Shown here in pieces: positions 16,872-25,554 of a stretch of 64,000 nt of DNA; position 1 is the first letter of the stretch; the number at the start of each line of letters is the position of its first letter. This stretch comes from Virgibacillus oceani. Lineage in GTDB: Bacteria; Bacillota; Bacilli; Bacillales; Amphibacillaceae. Where the stretch lies: NCBI RefSeq assembly GCF_014638995.1, contig NZ_BMFR01000015.1, forward strand, positions 1 to 64,000. The letters run 5' to 3'. A program made the position numbers and the translations under genes. The notes below the pieces were generated by a model. That model ran no database searches. It saw nothing but the letters and a program-made list of their open reading frames with translations, and was not told the DNA's origin.

Positions 16872-17843
16872 TTGGGACAAGCAGCAAACAAGGTTAGCAC
16901 GGAACATCAGACAATTGGTAAACACAAAAAACCAAAACAGATCAAGCGCAAAAAAACGAAAGCGATTACGTTAAACAATGGAAGGACCGGATGGTATTTT
17001 GCGACACCATGGATTATTGGTCTTCTACTGTTTTACATATTGCCATTGGTTGCATCGATCTATTTTAGTTTTACCTCTTATTCGATCCTGCAGCCAGGTG
17101 AATTTATTGGATTCCAGAATTATAAAGAATTAATTCATGATGAACTATTTTTAAAATCGATCTACAATACCGTTTATTTTGCCGTATTATTTGTACCTTT
17201 AAGTATTATTTCAGGTGTAGCTTTAGCCATGCTGCTGAATATGAAAATTAAAGGAATGGCGGTTTACCGAACTATTTTCTTTCTGCCTACTTTGGTACCT
17301 CATGTGGCAATTGCAGTACTCTGGATGTGGCTGTTAAATCCAGGCTTCGGTCTTGTTAACGGGTTTCTGGATATGATTGGCATTAAGGGTCCAGCTTGGC
17401 TAGGCAGTGAGGATTGGTCGAAGCCTTCCCTTATTTTTATGTCCCTTTGGGGGATTGGGCAGGCTGTGGTCATTTACCTGGCAGGTTTAGGTGATATTTC
17501 AGATGAATATTATGAAGCGGCAGAGGTGGATGGGGCAAATTGGTTTCAAAAAACGTTTCATATTACGCTGCCATTGCTCACGCCAGTTATTTTCTTCAAC
17601 CTTGTCATGGGGGTAATAGGAGCATTTCAACAGTTTACGCTGCCTTACACCCTTACACAGGGACAGGGGAAGCCTGCAAATTCCTTAACGTTCTATGTCA
17701 TGTATTTATATGATAACGGATTTAAGTACTTCAAGATGGGTTACGCATCCGCGATGGCATGGATTTTATTTGTTGTGATTATGATCTTAACCGTACTTAT
17801 ATTCTGGTCCTCCAAGCGCTGGGTCCATTATCAAGGTAAATAA
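16872..17843 (+). CDS. ABC sugar permease, MalF-like subunit
   Basis: A 323-residue membrane protein with six predicted segments and the EAA loop EAAEVDGANWFQKTFHITLP (about 215-235), characteristic of CUT1 permeases (COG1175). The open frame reaches back into the dispersed repeat at 16791, but the TTG at 16872 has GGGGAGGG directly upstream and gives a normal protein with a short basic N-terminal tail (KHKKPKQIKRKKTK) before the first helix. It pairs with the next gene to form the translocation pore. No ATP-binding subunit is encoded nearby, as is usual for Bacillaceae CUT1 systems energised by a shared MsmX-type ATPase. Confidence 0.88.
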   Translation: MGQAANKVSTEHQTIGKHKKPKQIKRKKTKAITLNNGRTGWYFATPWIIGLLLFYILPLVASIYFSFTSYSILQPGEFIGFQNYKELIHDELFLKSIYNTVYFAVLFVPLSIISGVALAMLLNMKIKGMAVYRTIFFLPTLVPHVAIAVLWMWLLNPGFGLVNGFLDMIGIKGPAWLGSEDWSKPSLIFMSLWGIGQAVVIYLAGLGDISDEYYEAAEVDGANWFQKTFHITLPLLTPVIFFNLVMGVIGAFQQFTLPYTLTQGQGKPANSLTFYVMYLYDNGFKYFKMGYASAMAWILFVVIMILTVLIFWSSKRWVHYQGK

Positions 17844-17864
17844 GGAGATAAGGAGGGTAAAATA

Positions 17865-18701
17865 ATGAATCCGACTCATGTGAAAAAGTTTAAATTTACT
17901 TTAGCCCACGTTTTTTTGATTATTGCCTCACTGTTTTTCTTAGTACCTTTTATCTGGATGGTGTCGACATCGCTGAAACCGATTGAACAGGTATTTACCT
18001 TTCCACCAGAATGGATACCCAAGCCTTTTGAATGGGAGAATTATAGTAAAGCTATCGAATATGTGCCGTTTTGGAAGTATTTAATTAATACATCTGTGAT
18101 AACGATCTTAAGCACCATGGGCGTTGTTCTGACATGTCCACTTGTTGCGTATAGCTTTGCTAAACTGAAATGGAAAGGCAGAAATGTATTTTTTGCCGTT
18201 ACCTTAGCTGTCATGATGATTCCCGCTCAGGTAACGATGATTCCATTATTTCTGTTGTTTAATAAACTAGGCTGGGTTGGTACACCATTGCCTCTAATTA
18301 TACCGCAGTTTTTTGGTGTTCCATTTTACATTTTCTTGTTGCGGCAATTTTTTATGGGGCTTCCTGATTCGCTCAGAGAAGCGGCGAAAATGGATGGTGC
18401 CAGTGAACTACGGGTTTACTGGCAGATCATGCTTCCTTTAGCAAAACCCGCTATACTAGCGGTTGGGTTGTTCCAGCTAATGGCCAGCTGGACTGATTTC
18501 CTTGGTCCTTTACTATATCTTACGAATGAAGATTCTTACACATTATCTCTTGCACTTCAGCAGTTCCAAAATAAACAGGGATCCGAGTGGAGCTTGATGA
18601 TGGCAGTATCCACGCTGATGACATTACCAATTATCGTGTTATTTTTCTTCCTGCAAAAAACGTTTATTAAAGGGATCACCTTTAGCGGAATAAAAGGATA
18701 A
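17865..18701 (+). CDS. ABC sugar permease, MalG-like subunit
   Basis: A 278-residue CUT1 permease (COG0395) with six hydrophobic segments. The EAA loop reads EAAKMDGASELRVYWQIMLP near 190, and the N-terminal segment ends in PFIWMVSTSLKP, a family hallmark. It follows the MalF-like gene by 21 bases with GGAGGG upstream. It completes the importer for the proposed mannoside substrate. Confidence 0.9.
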   Translation: MNPTHVKKFKFTLAHVFLIIASLFFLVPFIWMVSTSLKPIEQVFTFPPEWIPKPFEWENYSKAIEYVPFWKYLINTSVITILSTMGVVLTCPLVAYSFAKLKWKGRNVFFAVTLAVMMIPAQVTMIPLFLLFNKLGWVGTPLPLIIPQFFGVPFYIFLLRQFFMGLPDSLREAAKMDGASELRVYWQIMLPLAKPAILAVGLFQLMASWTDFLGPLLYLTNEDSYTLSLALQQFQNKQGSEWSLMMAVSTLMTLPIIVLFFFLQKTFIKGITFSGIKG

Positions 18702-18781
18702 AGCTTGTTTAATCTATCTAAATCTAATAACGTATACGATAATACGATGAAACTATGAGTAGAAAGAAAAGAGGGGTATTT

Positions 18782-21700
18782 TTGTTTCAAACAGAAAAGA
18801 AACTTGCAGCAAGATTGACAGAATTAGATTCACATCGATATAGAGGGAATGTAGAAATATCCTCCTTTCAATTCCAGCTGGATGCAAAAGGTGAAGTAGG
18901 GACAAAACCACCAATAGATGGCGAATGGACCACACTAAAAAAAGGAGAAACGTGGACTGGAAGGGACCTTTATGCTTGGCTTGCTGCTGAGGTAAAGATT
19001 CCTGTGGAGTGGGATTCGAAAGAGGTGGTCGGGGTCTTTGATTTTGGTATCACAGATGGTGGAACCAATTCCGGGTTTGAATCCCTATTGTATGTGAATC
19101 ATGTTCCTTATCAGGGAGTGGATGGCAACCATAAAGAAGTATTTTTCTCAAATGAACTTACAGGTGACGCTGTGCAGTTAGATTTCCGATTATGGTCGGG
19201 CTTAGAGGGTGGTGGACGCCCTGTCGAACAGGTTCATACGTTTAAGCAAGCCTTTTTAGCCTGGCTTGATGAAAATGTTGATGACTTGTATTACACGGGG
19301 AAGGCTGCCCTTCAAACGGTCGAAATGCTGGACAAAACCAATCCTGTACGGGAAGATTTGCTGCTAGTTTTAAATCGTGCTTTTAACCAAATAGATTGGA
19401 TGTCACCAGGATCAGATGAATTCTATCAATCAATCAAAGCTGCCAGGGAAAGTTTGAAAAATGGTTTGGATCAGATGGAAAAACACCACCCAGTAACAGT
19501 CCATGCTATCGGCCATACGCATATTGATCTCGCTTGGCTGTGGCGTCTTGAACATACGCGGGAAAAAGAGGCACGTTCCTTTTCAACGGTGCTCCGATTA
19601 ATGGAAAAATATCCTGAATACCTTTTCCAACAAGCACAGCCGCAGCTCTATGAATATATAAAACAAGATTATCCGGTCCTATACGAGCAAATTCACAAGC
19701 GTGTAGAGGAAGGACGCTGGGAGCCAGAGGGCGGCATGTGGGTGGAGCCGGATTGTAACCTGCCTTCTGGAGAATCATTTATTCGTCAATTGCTGCACGG
19801 CACGCGTTTTTTTCGGAAAGAATTCGGTGTGGAGTGTACCTATCTATGGCTGCCAGATGTATTTGGGTACAGTTGGGCATTACCGCAGATTTTAATGAAA
19901 TCAGGAATTACATCATTTGTAACGACAAAAATTAGCTGGAATCAGTACAACAGGATGCCGCATGATGTCTTTACATGGCGCGGGATCGATGGGACGGAAA
20001 TATTAACCTACTTTATCACGACACCTTATCCTGGTCGCAAAGGCTGGGGAGCGGATTACAATGCGGATATAAGTGCTGAAACCATGATTGGTGCATGGGA
20101 AGCATTCAGGGACAAAGGCGTGACCAAAGATGTTATGGTCACGTATGGTCACGGTGATGGCGGTGGTGGTGTAACAAGAGACATGCTGGAAATGCGGCGT
20201 CGGCTTGATGCCATGCCAGGTGCGCCGAATGTTGTCACTGGTAAAGCAGGCGATTACCTAGAAAAGCTCCATAAAGACGTTAAAGAAACAGATGGATATG
20301 TACATTTGTGGGACGGGGAGCTTTATTTAGAGTTCCATCGCGGGACATATACATCACAGGCTTACAATAAGAAATCAAATCGCAAATTGGAGTTATTGTA
20401 TAAAGAAGTGGAGCTTTTAAGTGTGCTAGAAGGTGTATTAACAAATACTTGGAAGCAATATCCTCAGGAATTATTGAATAAAGGCTGGAAAATCATTTTA
20501 CGAAACCAGTTTCATGATATTCTGCCTGGGTCTTCTATTAAAGAAGTTTATGAAGACAGCAAGCTGGAATACAGAGAAGCAGAAGAAATAGCATTATCTA
20601 TCCGCGGTCAGGCAGGTAAGGGGGTGGTATCTAAGGATAAAACACAATCATATACCATACTCAATCAATCTTCCTGGCAACGCAATTCGTTGATAGAGAT
20701 TCCGGTTCATTCGGGTATGGAATCGGGTTCTTGGTTTGATCATTCTAAGAACCTGCTGCATGCGGAAAAGGTTGGGGACCATTGGTTAGTTGATGTATCT
20801 GTACCTAGTTTGGGATTTACGACTATTGATTTTGTCCCGAATCAACAAGATGAATTGGAAGAAAGGCAATGTCCTTTTGCAGTTGAAGATAATCGATTAA
20901 CCACACCTTATTATGAAATGAAATGGAACGAATCCGGTCACCTTACCAGGATTTTTGATCGTCGAAACAACCGGGATGTATTGGGAGAGAACCAAGCGGG
21001 GAATGTACTGCAGATTTTTGAAGACAAGCCTACCAGATGGGACGCATGGGAAATTGACATCTCCTATCAAGAGAAAATGAAGGAAATTCGTAATGTGAAA
21101 TCTATTGAGGTAATCGAAGTCAATGCGCATCGTGCTGTAATCCAGTTTACCTGGCAATACAACCAATCTGTCATCGAGCAGAAAATGATTGTTTATGCTG
21201 GTAAGCCGCGGATTGATTTCGAAACAAGCGTTAAGTGGCATGAAGTAAATCAATTGCTTAAAGTTGCTTTTCCGGTAAACGTTCGTTCCACGGAAGCTAC
21301 GTTCGATATTCAATTTGGAAACGTCAAGCGGCCAACTCATTGGAATACAAGCTGGGATCTTGCGAAATTTGAAACGGTTGGTCATCAGTGGGCAGATTTA
21401 TCGGAGAGAGGCTATGGTGTCAGTTTATTAAACGATTGCAAATACGGCTATGATATCAAGGATGCTACAATGAGACTTACACTGCTGAAGGGTGCAACAT
21501 ACCCGGACTATACGCAGGATCAAGGGGAACAAACGTTTACTTATTCCTTGTTGCCCCATAAAGGATCTTGGGTTGAAGGAGAAACTGTTCAGGAAGCAGC
21601 AGATCTAAATCAGCCATTATCGTATATTCAAGGTAAATCTAGTGATAGTAGTTTCAGTCTATTTTCCGTATCGGCTGACTATACCGTGGTTGACGCTGTC

Positions 21701-21922
21701 AAGAAAGCGGAAGACAGTGATAAAGTTGTTATTCGATTGCATGAATTCACTGGAGGAAGAGGTCCTGTCAGCGTAACTTCAGAATTATCCATTAAGAGTT
21801 GGCAGGAATGTAACTTAATGGAAGAACCAGTGGGTGAACGTTCACATGATGATACGATCGAATTTGATATTAAACCGTATGAGATCAAGACATTTTTAGT
21901 GGAAATAGACAAGCAAGAATAA
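18782..21922 (+). CDS. Alpha-mannosidase, glycoside hydrolase family 38
   Basis: A 1046-residue cytosolic GH38 enzyme. The order is an N-terminal beta-sandwich (1-240), the catalytic alpha/beta barrel (about 245-560) and the C-terminal beta-domains. Zinc and catalytic residues are visible: HTHIDLAWLWR (His and Asp ligands, about 245), WLPDVFGYSWALPQ (nucleophile Asp, about 358), GHGDGGGGVT and the His ligand in RNQFHDILPGSS. The track-length start at 18755 lacks a ribosome site, while the TTG at 18782 has GAGGGG seven bases upstream and yields the usual N-terminus (FQTEKKLAAR). It releases mannose from imported alpha-mannosides. There is no signal peptide, so substrates must be taken up first by the ABC system. 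Confidence 0.92.
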   Translation: MFQTEKKLAARLTELDSHRYRGNVEISSFQFQLDAKGEVGTKPPIDGEWTTLKKGETWTGRDLYAWLAAEVKIPVEWDSKEVVGVFDFGITDGGTNSGFESLLYVNHVPYQGVDGNHKEVFFSNELTGDAVQLDFRLWSGLEGGGRPVEQVHTFKQAFLAWLDENVDDLYYTGKAALQTVEMLDKTNPVREDLLLVLNRAFNQIDWMSPGSDEFYQSIKAARESLKNGLDQMEKHHPVTVHAIGHTHIDLAWLWRLEHTREKEARSFSTVLRLMEKYPEYLFQQAQPQLYEYIKQDYPVLYEQIHKRVEEGRWEPEGGMWVEPDCNLPSGESFIRQLLHGTRFFRKEFGVECTYLWLPDVFGYSWALPQILMKSGITSFVTTKISWNQYNRMPHDVFTWRGIDGTEILTYFITTPYPGRKGWGADYNADISAETMIGAWEAFRDKGVTKDVMVTYGHGDGGGGVTRDMLEMRRRLDAMPGAPNVVTGKAGDYLEKLHKDVKETDGYVHLWDGELYLEFHRGTYTSQAYNKKSNRKLELLYKEVELLSVLEGVLTNTWKQYPQELLNKGWKIILRNQFHDILPGSSIKEVYEDSKLEYREAEEIALSIRGQAGKGVVSKDKTQSYTILNQSSWQRNSLIEIPVHSGMESGSWFDHSKNLLHAEKVGDHWLVDVSVPSLGFTTIDFVPNQQDELEERQCPFAVEDNRLTTPYYEMKWNESGHLTRIFDRRNNRDVLGENQAGNVLQIFEDKPTRWDAWEIDISYQEKMKEIRNVKSIEVIEVNAHRAVIQFTWQYNQSVIEQKMIVYAGKPRIDFETSVKWHEVNQLLKVAFPVNVRSTEATFDIQFGNVKRPTHWNTSWDLAKFETVGHQWADLSERGYGVSLLNDCKYGYDIKDATMRLTLLKGATYPDYTQDQGEQTFTYSLLPHKGSWVEGETVQEAADLNQPLSYIQGKSSDSSFSLFSVSADYTVVDAVKKAEDSDKVVIRLHEFTGGRGPVSVTSELSIKSWQECNLMEEPVGERSHDDTIEFDIKPYEIKTFLVEIDKQE

Positions 21923-21978
21923 AGTGAAGCATCAATCCAAATCTATTCGCAATCTACGAAATAAGGGGAGGAAGTTTC

Positions 21979-22731
21979 ATGAAAAAATTAGTAAGCAGCC
22001 TGATCTGTGCAGGCGTATTAGTAAGCGGAATGGGCGGATTCCATAGTGTTCAAGTTCAAGCAGAAGAGACTTCGTACGAAACGAATAACTTCACGCAAGC
22101 CACTCAGGAATATGAAAAAAGAGGGTATAAGCTTGAAGTGATTAATGGCTTAGATGACCCGTCTATGGAACCTATTATTGAGGAATTTGTAAATCTATAT
22201 TTTAAGGTTTACCCGAAATTGGTTAAAAAGTATGCACTTCATCCAAAAGAGGCAAGCAGAGAGGTAATTCTTGAATTTGACCCAGCCTATGATGGCGTCG
22301 CATATGCAGATAACGGAAAAATAGTTGTCAGCACTGACTGGATCCTCACAAATCCAGATGATGTTGCCCTTTTCACCCATGAATTGACGCATTTAGCCCA
22401 AGCCTACCCCACCTATAATGATGATACATGGTGGATTACGGAAGGGGTTGCAGATTATACAAGGTATGTGTATGGACCTCATAACGGGAGCTGGAGGCTG
22501 CCAGAGGAAGTAAAAGAAACGGATAACTATGACAGCGGATATCGCGTAACTGCACGCTTCTTATTATGGATCACGCAGCAAAAGAACCATTTTGCAGTGG
22601 ACATAATTAATCGAGAGATGCAGCATGATACGTTTGATCTGCACGTGTTTGAAGAAATAACTGGTAAATCAATTGATGCTTTATGGGAAGAATATCTTGA
22701 GAATCCGGACGTGAGGACTAAATATAACTAG
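21979..22731 (+). CDS. Secreted basic-secretory-protein-family metallopeptidase
   Basis: A 250-residue exported protein with a signal peptide (KKLVSSLICAGVLVSG, cleavage near VQA-EE). The mature part has the BSP/plant peptidase-like signature (PF04450): FTHELTHLAQAYP carries an HExxH zinc motif (about 134), followed by WWITEGVADYTRYVYG with the downstream Glu, and a C-terminal GKSIDALWEEYL. It is predicted to be an extracellular zinc protease of unknown target. It starts with GGGGAGG at 21964, is 56 bases from the mannosidase gene and ends at a strong terminator, so it may be the last gene of the mannoside operon; glycoprotein degradation would link the two functions. Confidence 0.83.
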   Translation: MKKLVSSLICAGVLVSGMGGFHSVQVQAEETSYETNNFTQATQEYEKRGYKLEVINGLDDPSMEPIIEEFVNLYFKVYPKLVKKYALHPKEASREVILEFDPAYDGVAYADNGKIVVSTDWILTNPDDVALFTHELTHLAQAYPTYNDDTWWITEGVADYTRYVYGPHNGSWRLPEEVKETDNYDSGYRVTARFLLWITQQKNHFAVDIINREMQHDTFDLHVFEEITGKSIDALWEEYLENPDVRTKYN

Positions 22732-22742
22732 TTAGAGGGTAA

Positions 22743-22787
22743 GTGCCAAGTAGCATTCTGATGGTGGAGGCTGCTTGGCATTTTTGT
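22743..22787 (+). terminator. Rho-independent terminator after the metallopeptidase gene
   Basis: TGCCAAGTAGC (22744-22754) pairs with GCTGCTTGGCA (22770-22780) with one wobble, followed by TTTTTG. Confidence 0.85.
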
Positions 22788-22958
22788 AATGGTATGAAGG
22801 AGTGAACAGAACCTTAACGAAAAAATCAAAAATTATATGATCCCCCTCTTTATTCAAACCAGTTCATGATCGCAGGTTTCCTTTTTATCGATTAAAAAAG
22901 GAGATTTGTATTTTTTATCGAAAGGAGTAAGTACAAAACAAGAAAGGTAGTATGAAGT

Positions 22959-23984
22959 TTGAAGATTACTAAGAACATAAACAAAAATTTTATGCCTGTA
23001 TTAGATTCCGTAACAAACACCTATAATCAAGTAATTTGCAGCGGTGCGGCAATTATTGTCATACATAATGATAAAATTGTTTTAGAGGAATACCTGGGAT
23101 CTCAATCCACTCATGGTAATGCTAGACCAGTTCAGGAAGATACCCAATTTCATGTTGCATCTGTAAGGAAAAGCTATATTGGATTTGCAGTGGCTTCTGC
23201 TGTTTATTATGGGTATATCAATAGCATTGATGATTCCGTTTTTACGTAAGTTCCAGAAATAGATGCTGCTATTTGGAAGGATACATCTATTAGACACCTA
23301 TTAACGCATACGCACGGATTAAATGAAAAAGAGGGTGTAGTTTATCGCGAATACCCACCTGGAGAATGCTGGACCTATAGACAAATCGGAATAAAAGTTC
23401 TAACAGAAATTGTGGAAAGAACTACTGGAAAGGCGGTTTCGGAACTTTTACATGAACAAGTATTTAATCCACTAAATTTTACGGAATCCGGTTGGTATTC
23501 AAAAAAAAATGCTAAGCTTGCAGATGTTATCCTGCGATATGAAGGTGATAGGGATTGGCAAACAAGCGATAGTACCAAAGGCGATAAAATGAACATGTAT
23601 GTTTCTACAAGAGAATTAGCTTATTGGGGCTACCTCTTTCTAAATGATGGAATAGTTAATGGAAAACAAATTGTTCCTAGAGAGATCATACGTTTAACAA
23701 CAGCAGTACAAAGTCCCGCACATTTAGATGAAAATGTGCCTCAGAATGGATTCTTATGGTTTGTAAAAGATCTGCCGTCCTTGAAAACAGAAATTGGTGA
23801 AATTGTACCAAAAGGTTCCTATCAGATACTTGGTTATACAGGTGCAACTTTATTAGTCATTCCTGAAAAAGATCTGGTAGCTGTTCGTATGTTTAATAGT
23901 TTTGGCTCACCAGATGGATTTGATTATTTGGCTGATGTAAGATCGTTTGGGGATACGGTTATGGGGTGTATGGAGAAGAATTGA
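22959..23984 (+). pseudogene. Serine beta-lactamase-fold hydrolase interrupted by an in-frame TAA
   Basis: The reading frame from the TTG at 22959 to the TAA at 23982 encodes about 340 residues of a class C beta-lactamase/penicillin-binding-like hydrolase. The only break is a TAA at 23247-23249 (residue 97). Both sides are in the same frame and homologous to the family: SVRKSYIGFAVA (SxxK nucleophile motif) before it, and HLLTHTHGLNE, WTYRQIGIKVLTEIVERTTG and ILGYTGATLLV after it. The expected residue is probably Tyr or Phe, so one base change explains the stop. The YxN motif reads YRQ, which is atypical. It could be a recent pseudogene, a sequencing error or a suppressed stop. Confidence 0.78.
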
Positions 23985-24028
23985 GATAAATCAGAAGCTT
24001 AATTTTAACTGAAAAGGGGCCTTTGTAA

Positions 24029-24574
24029 ATGATGGTTAATCAAAAAGAATTTAATCTACATAAATTAAGTTATATTCTAAGGACTGCCACTGAAAAGGAT
24101 GCACATAAACTGTCACAAGTAAGGTTACAAATAGATGGCGAAACAGAAAACCTAGATCGGGAAAAAGGTGAAGCATACTTAGATGAAACAGCCTTCAAAA
24201 AGATAATAAATGATGATACAAATAGTATTAGCAACCTATTCCTAGTAGCTGTAGTTAATAAACAAATTGTTGGATTTTCAAGATGTGAAGGGAGAAAATT
24301 GAAAAGAATGTCCCATACAGCAGAATTTGGAGTCTGTGTATTAAGGGAATTTTGGGGGCATGGCATAGGAAAAAACCTATTAAAAGAATCAATTCATTGG
24401 GCAGATTTGAGCGGAATTAAGAAAATGACTTTAAATGTTCTTGAAACGAATGATAAAGCCATAAAACTTTATGAAAAATATGGTTTTGAAGTCGAAGGTA
24501 TTTTAAAGAATGACAAAATTCTTTCCGATGGGAATTACTATAATACCGTTTTAATGGCAAGATTCAATGAATAA
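24029..24574 (+). CDS. GNAT N-acetyltransferase, RimI-like
   Basis: A 181-residue acetyl-CoA-dependent acyltransferase. The core is complete: RTATEKDAHKLSQVR at the N-terminus, LVAVVNKQIVGFSR (beta-4), the motif A region FGVCVLREFWGHGIGKNLL (about 112-130) and the C-terminal LNVLETNDKAIKLYEKYGF typical of RimI/RimJ-type enzymes. The substrate is unknown; protein N-terminal or small-amine acetylation is typical for this group. AAAAGGGG lies upstream. It stands alone between the broken beta-lactamase-like gene and the GntR gene. Confidence 0.85.
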   Translation: MMVNQKEFNLHKLSYILRTATEKDAHKLSQVRLQIDGETENLDREKGEAYLDETAFKKIINDDTNSISNLFLVAVVNKQIVGFSRCEGRKLKRMSHTAEFGVCVLREFWGHGIGKNLLKESIHWADLSGIKKMTLNVLETNDKAIKLYEKYGFEVEGILKNDKILSDGNYYNTVLMARFNE

Positions 24575-24617
24575 TTGTCCCACATACAATTCCTTTAACA
24601 GTAAAAATAAGGTAGAA

Positions 24618-24633
24618 TGATAGTAATATATCA
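24618..24633. promoter_or_regulatory. TGATA-N6-TATCA repeat before the GntR gene
   Basis: Short inverted repeat TGATA/TATCA about 25 bases upstream of the GTG start, overlapping the probable -10 region (TAGAAT at 24613-24618). It is a candidate autoregulatory site for the FCD-type regulator, weakly supported. Confidence 0.35.
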
Positions 24634-24656
24634 TTATAAAGGAATTAGGTGGTAAA

Positions 24657-25349
24657 GTGAGTAATTTTTCAGTTGAAAAACAAGTACCATATTATGAACA
24701 ATTTTATCATGCGATTAAACAAATGATATTTGATGGAAAATATAAACCAGGGGAACGAATCAATGAGACGCAGCTTGCAAAGGAATTTAATGTAAGTAAG
24801 AGCCCAATTAGAGAAGCAGTAAGGATCCTCGAAAACGAGGGATTGCTATTGGTCAAAAATTCAAAGGTAATTGTATATGAGCCTACCTTGAAGGATGTTA
24901 AAGACATTTATTTTTGTCGAAAGGCACTGGAATCATTTGCTGTGGGGCTGACTACCAGAATCATTAATGATGCTGAACTAAAGGAAATAGAAAACACGTT
25001 GTCAGAAACGGAAAAAGCTATAAAGGCAAAGAAGGATGCAAACACGATTATTTCACTAAATGAGCAATTTCATAATTTAATCCTTGCATACACGCAAAAT
25101 AGCCGTTTGCAAAAACAGGTGAATGATTTAAAAGGCTTAATGTATTTTTTTAGAATTCTTAATTTTAATGGGGAAAATAGAGCAGAGATAATTTTAGAAC
25201 AACATCGTCAGATATTTAAATTTATTAAAGAAGGTGACGATGAACAGGCAGCTAAAGAAATGATAAAGCATCTTGAACTTGATGTTGAACATTTAGTTGA
25301 GGTTTTGACAGATTCAGAAAAAAATCCTGAATATAAAGAAAGCGTTTAA
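24657..25349 (+). CDS. GntR/FadR-family (FCD) regulator of the hydroxy-acid operon
   Basis: A 230-residue repressor: winged helix at 1-75 (ERINETQLAKEFNVSKSPIREAVRILENEGLL is the diagnostic region) and an all-helical FCD ligand domain at 85-225. FCD domains bind carboxylic acids through a metal; the Asp/His pattern includes LNEQFHNLI (about 138) and a later EQHRQIF. The GTG start has AGGTGG upstream. It has its own terminator and is followed by the tartrate-type dehydrogenase operon, whose leader carries a perfect inverted repeat, so it is the probable regulator, responding to the organic acid consumed. Confidence 0.87.
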   Translation: MSNFSVEKQVPYYEQFYHAIKQMIFDGKYKPGERINETQLAKEFNVSKSPIREAVRILENEGLLLVKNSKVIVYEPTLKDVKDIYFCRKALESFAVGLTTRIINDAELKEIENTLSETEKAIKAKKDANTIISLNEQFHNLILAYTQNSRLQKQVNDLKGLMYFFRILNFNGENRAEIILEQHRQIFKFIKEGDDEQAAKEMIKHLELDVEHLVEVLTDSEKNPEYKESV

Positions 25350-25354
25350 TTGAG

Positions 25355-25391
25355 AAGCCAGTCCAATGCGGATATGGCTTTTTATTTTTAT
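25355..25391 (+). terminator. Rho-independent terminator of the GntR gene
   Basis: AAGCCA (25355-25360) pairs with TGGCTT (25375-25380), followed by TTTATTTTTAT. It separates the regulator transcript from the dehydrogenase operon. Confidence 0.68.
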
Positions 25392-25455
25392 CAACTAAAA
25401 GCAGCTGGACCAATAATCTGTAAATTACCAACAGTTATAAAAATAAAAAATATAC

Positions 25456-25521
25456 TTGCTAATGAATTGTTTTTTATGTATAGTATGTAGTATAAATTCT
25501 ATCAGTCGACTGACGACTGAT
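25456..25521 (+). promoter_or_regulatory. Promoter and operator of the tartrate-type dehydrogenase operon
   Basis: -35 TTGCTA (25456-25461), 17-base spacer, -10 TATAGT (25479-25484). Downstream, ATCAGTCG (25501-25508) and CGACTGAT (25514-25521) are exact complements around ACTGA, and CAGTCGACTG inside is itself a palindrome. The location just after the transcription start suits repression by the FCD regulator at 24657. Confidence 0.65.
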
Positions 25522-25554
25522 TGAAAAATCTATTGATTACAGGAGGTTATAGCG

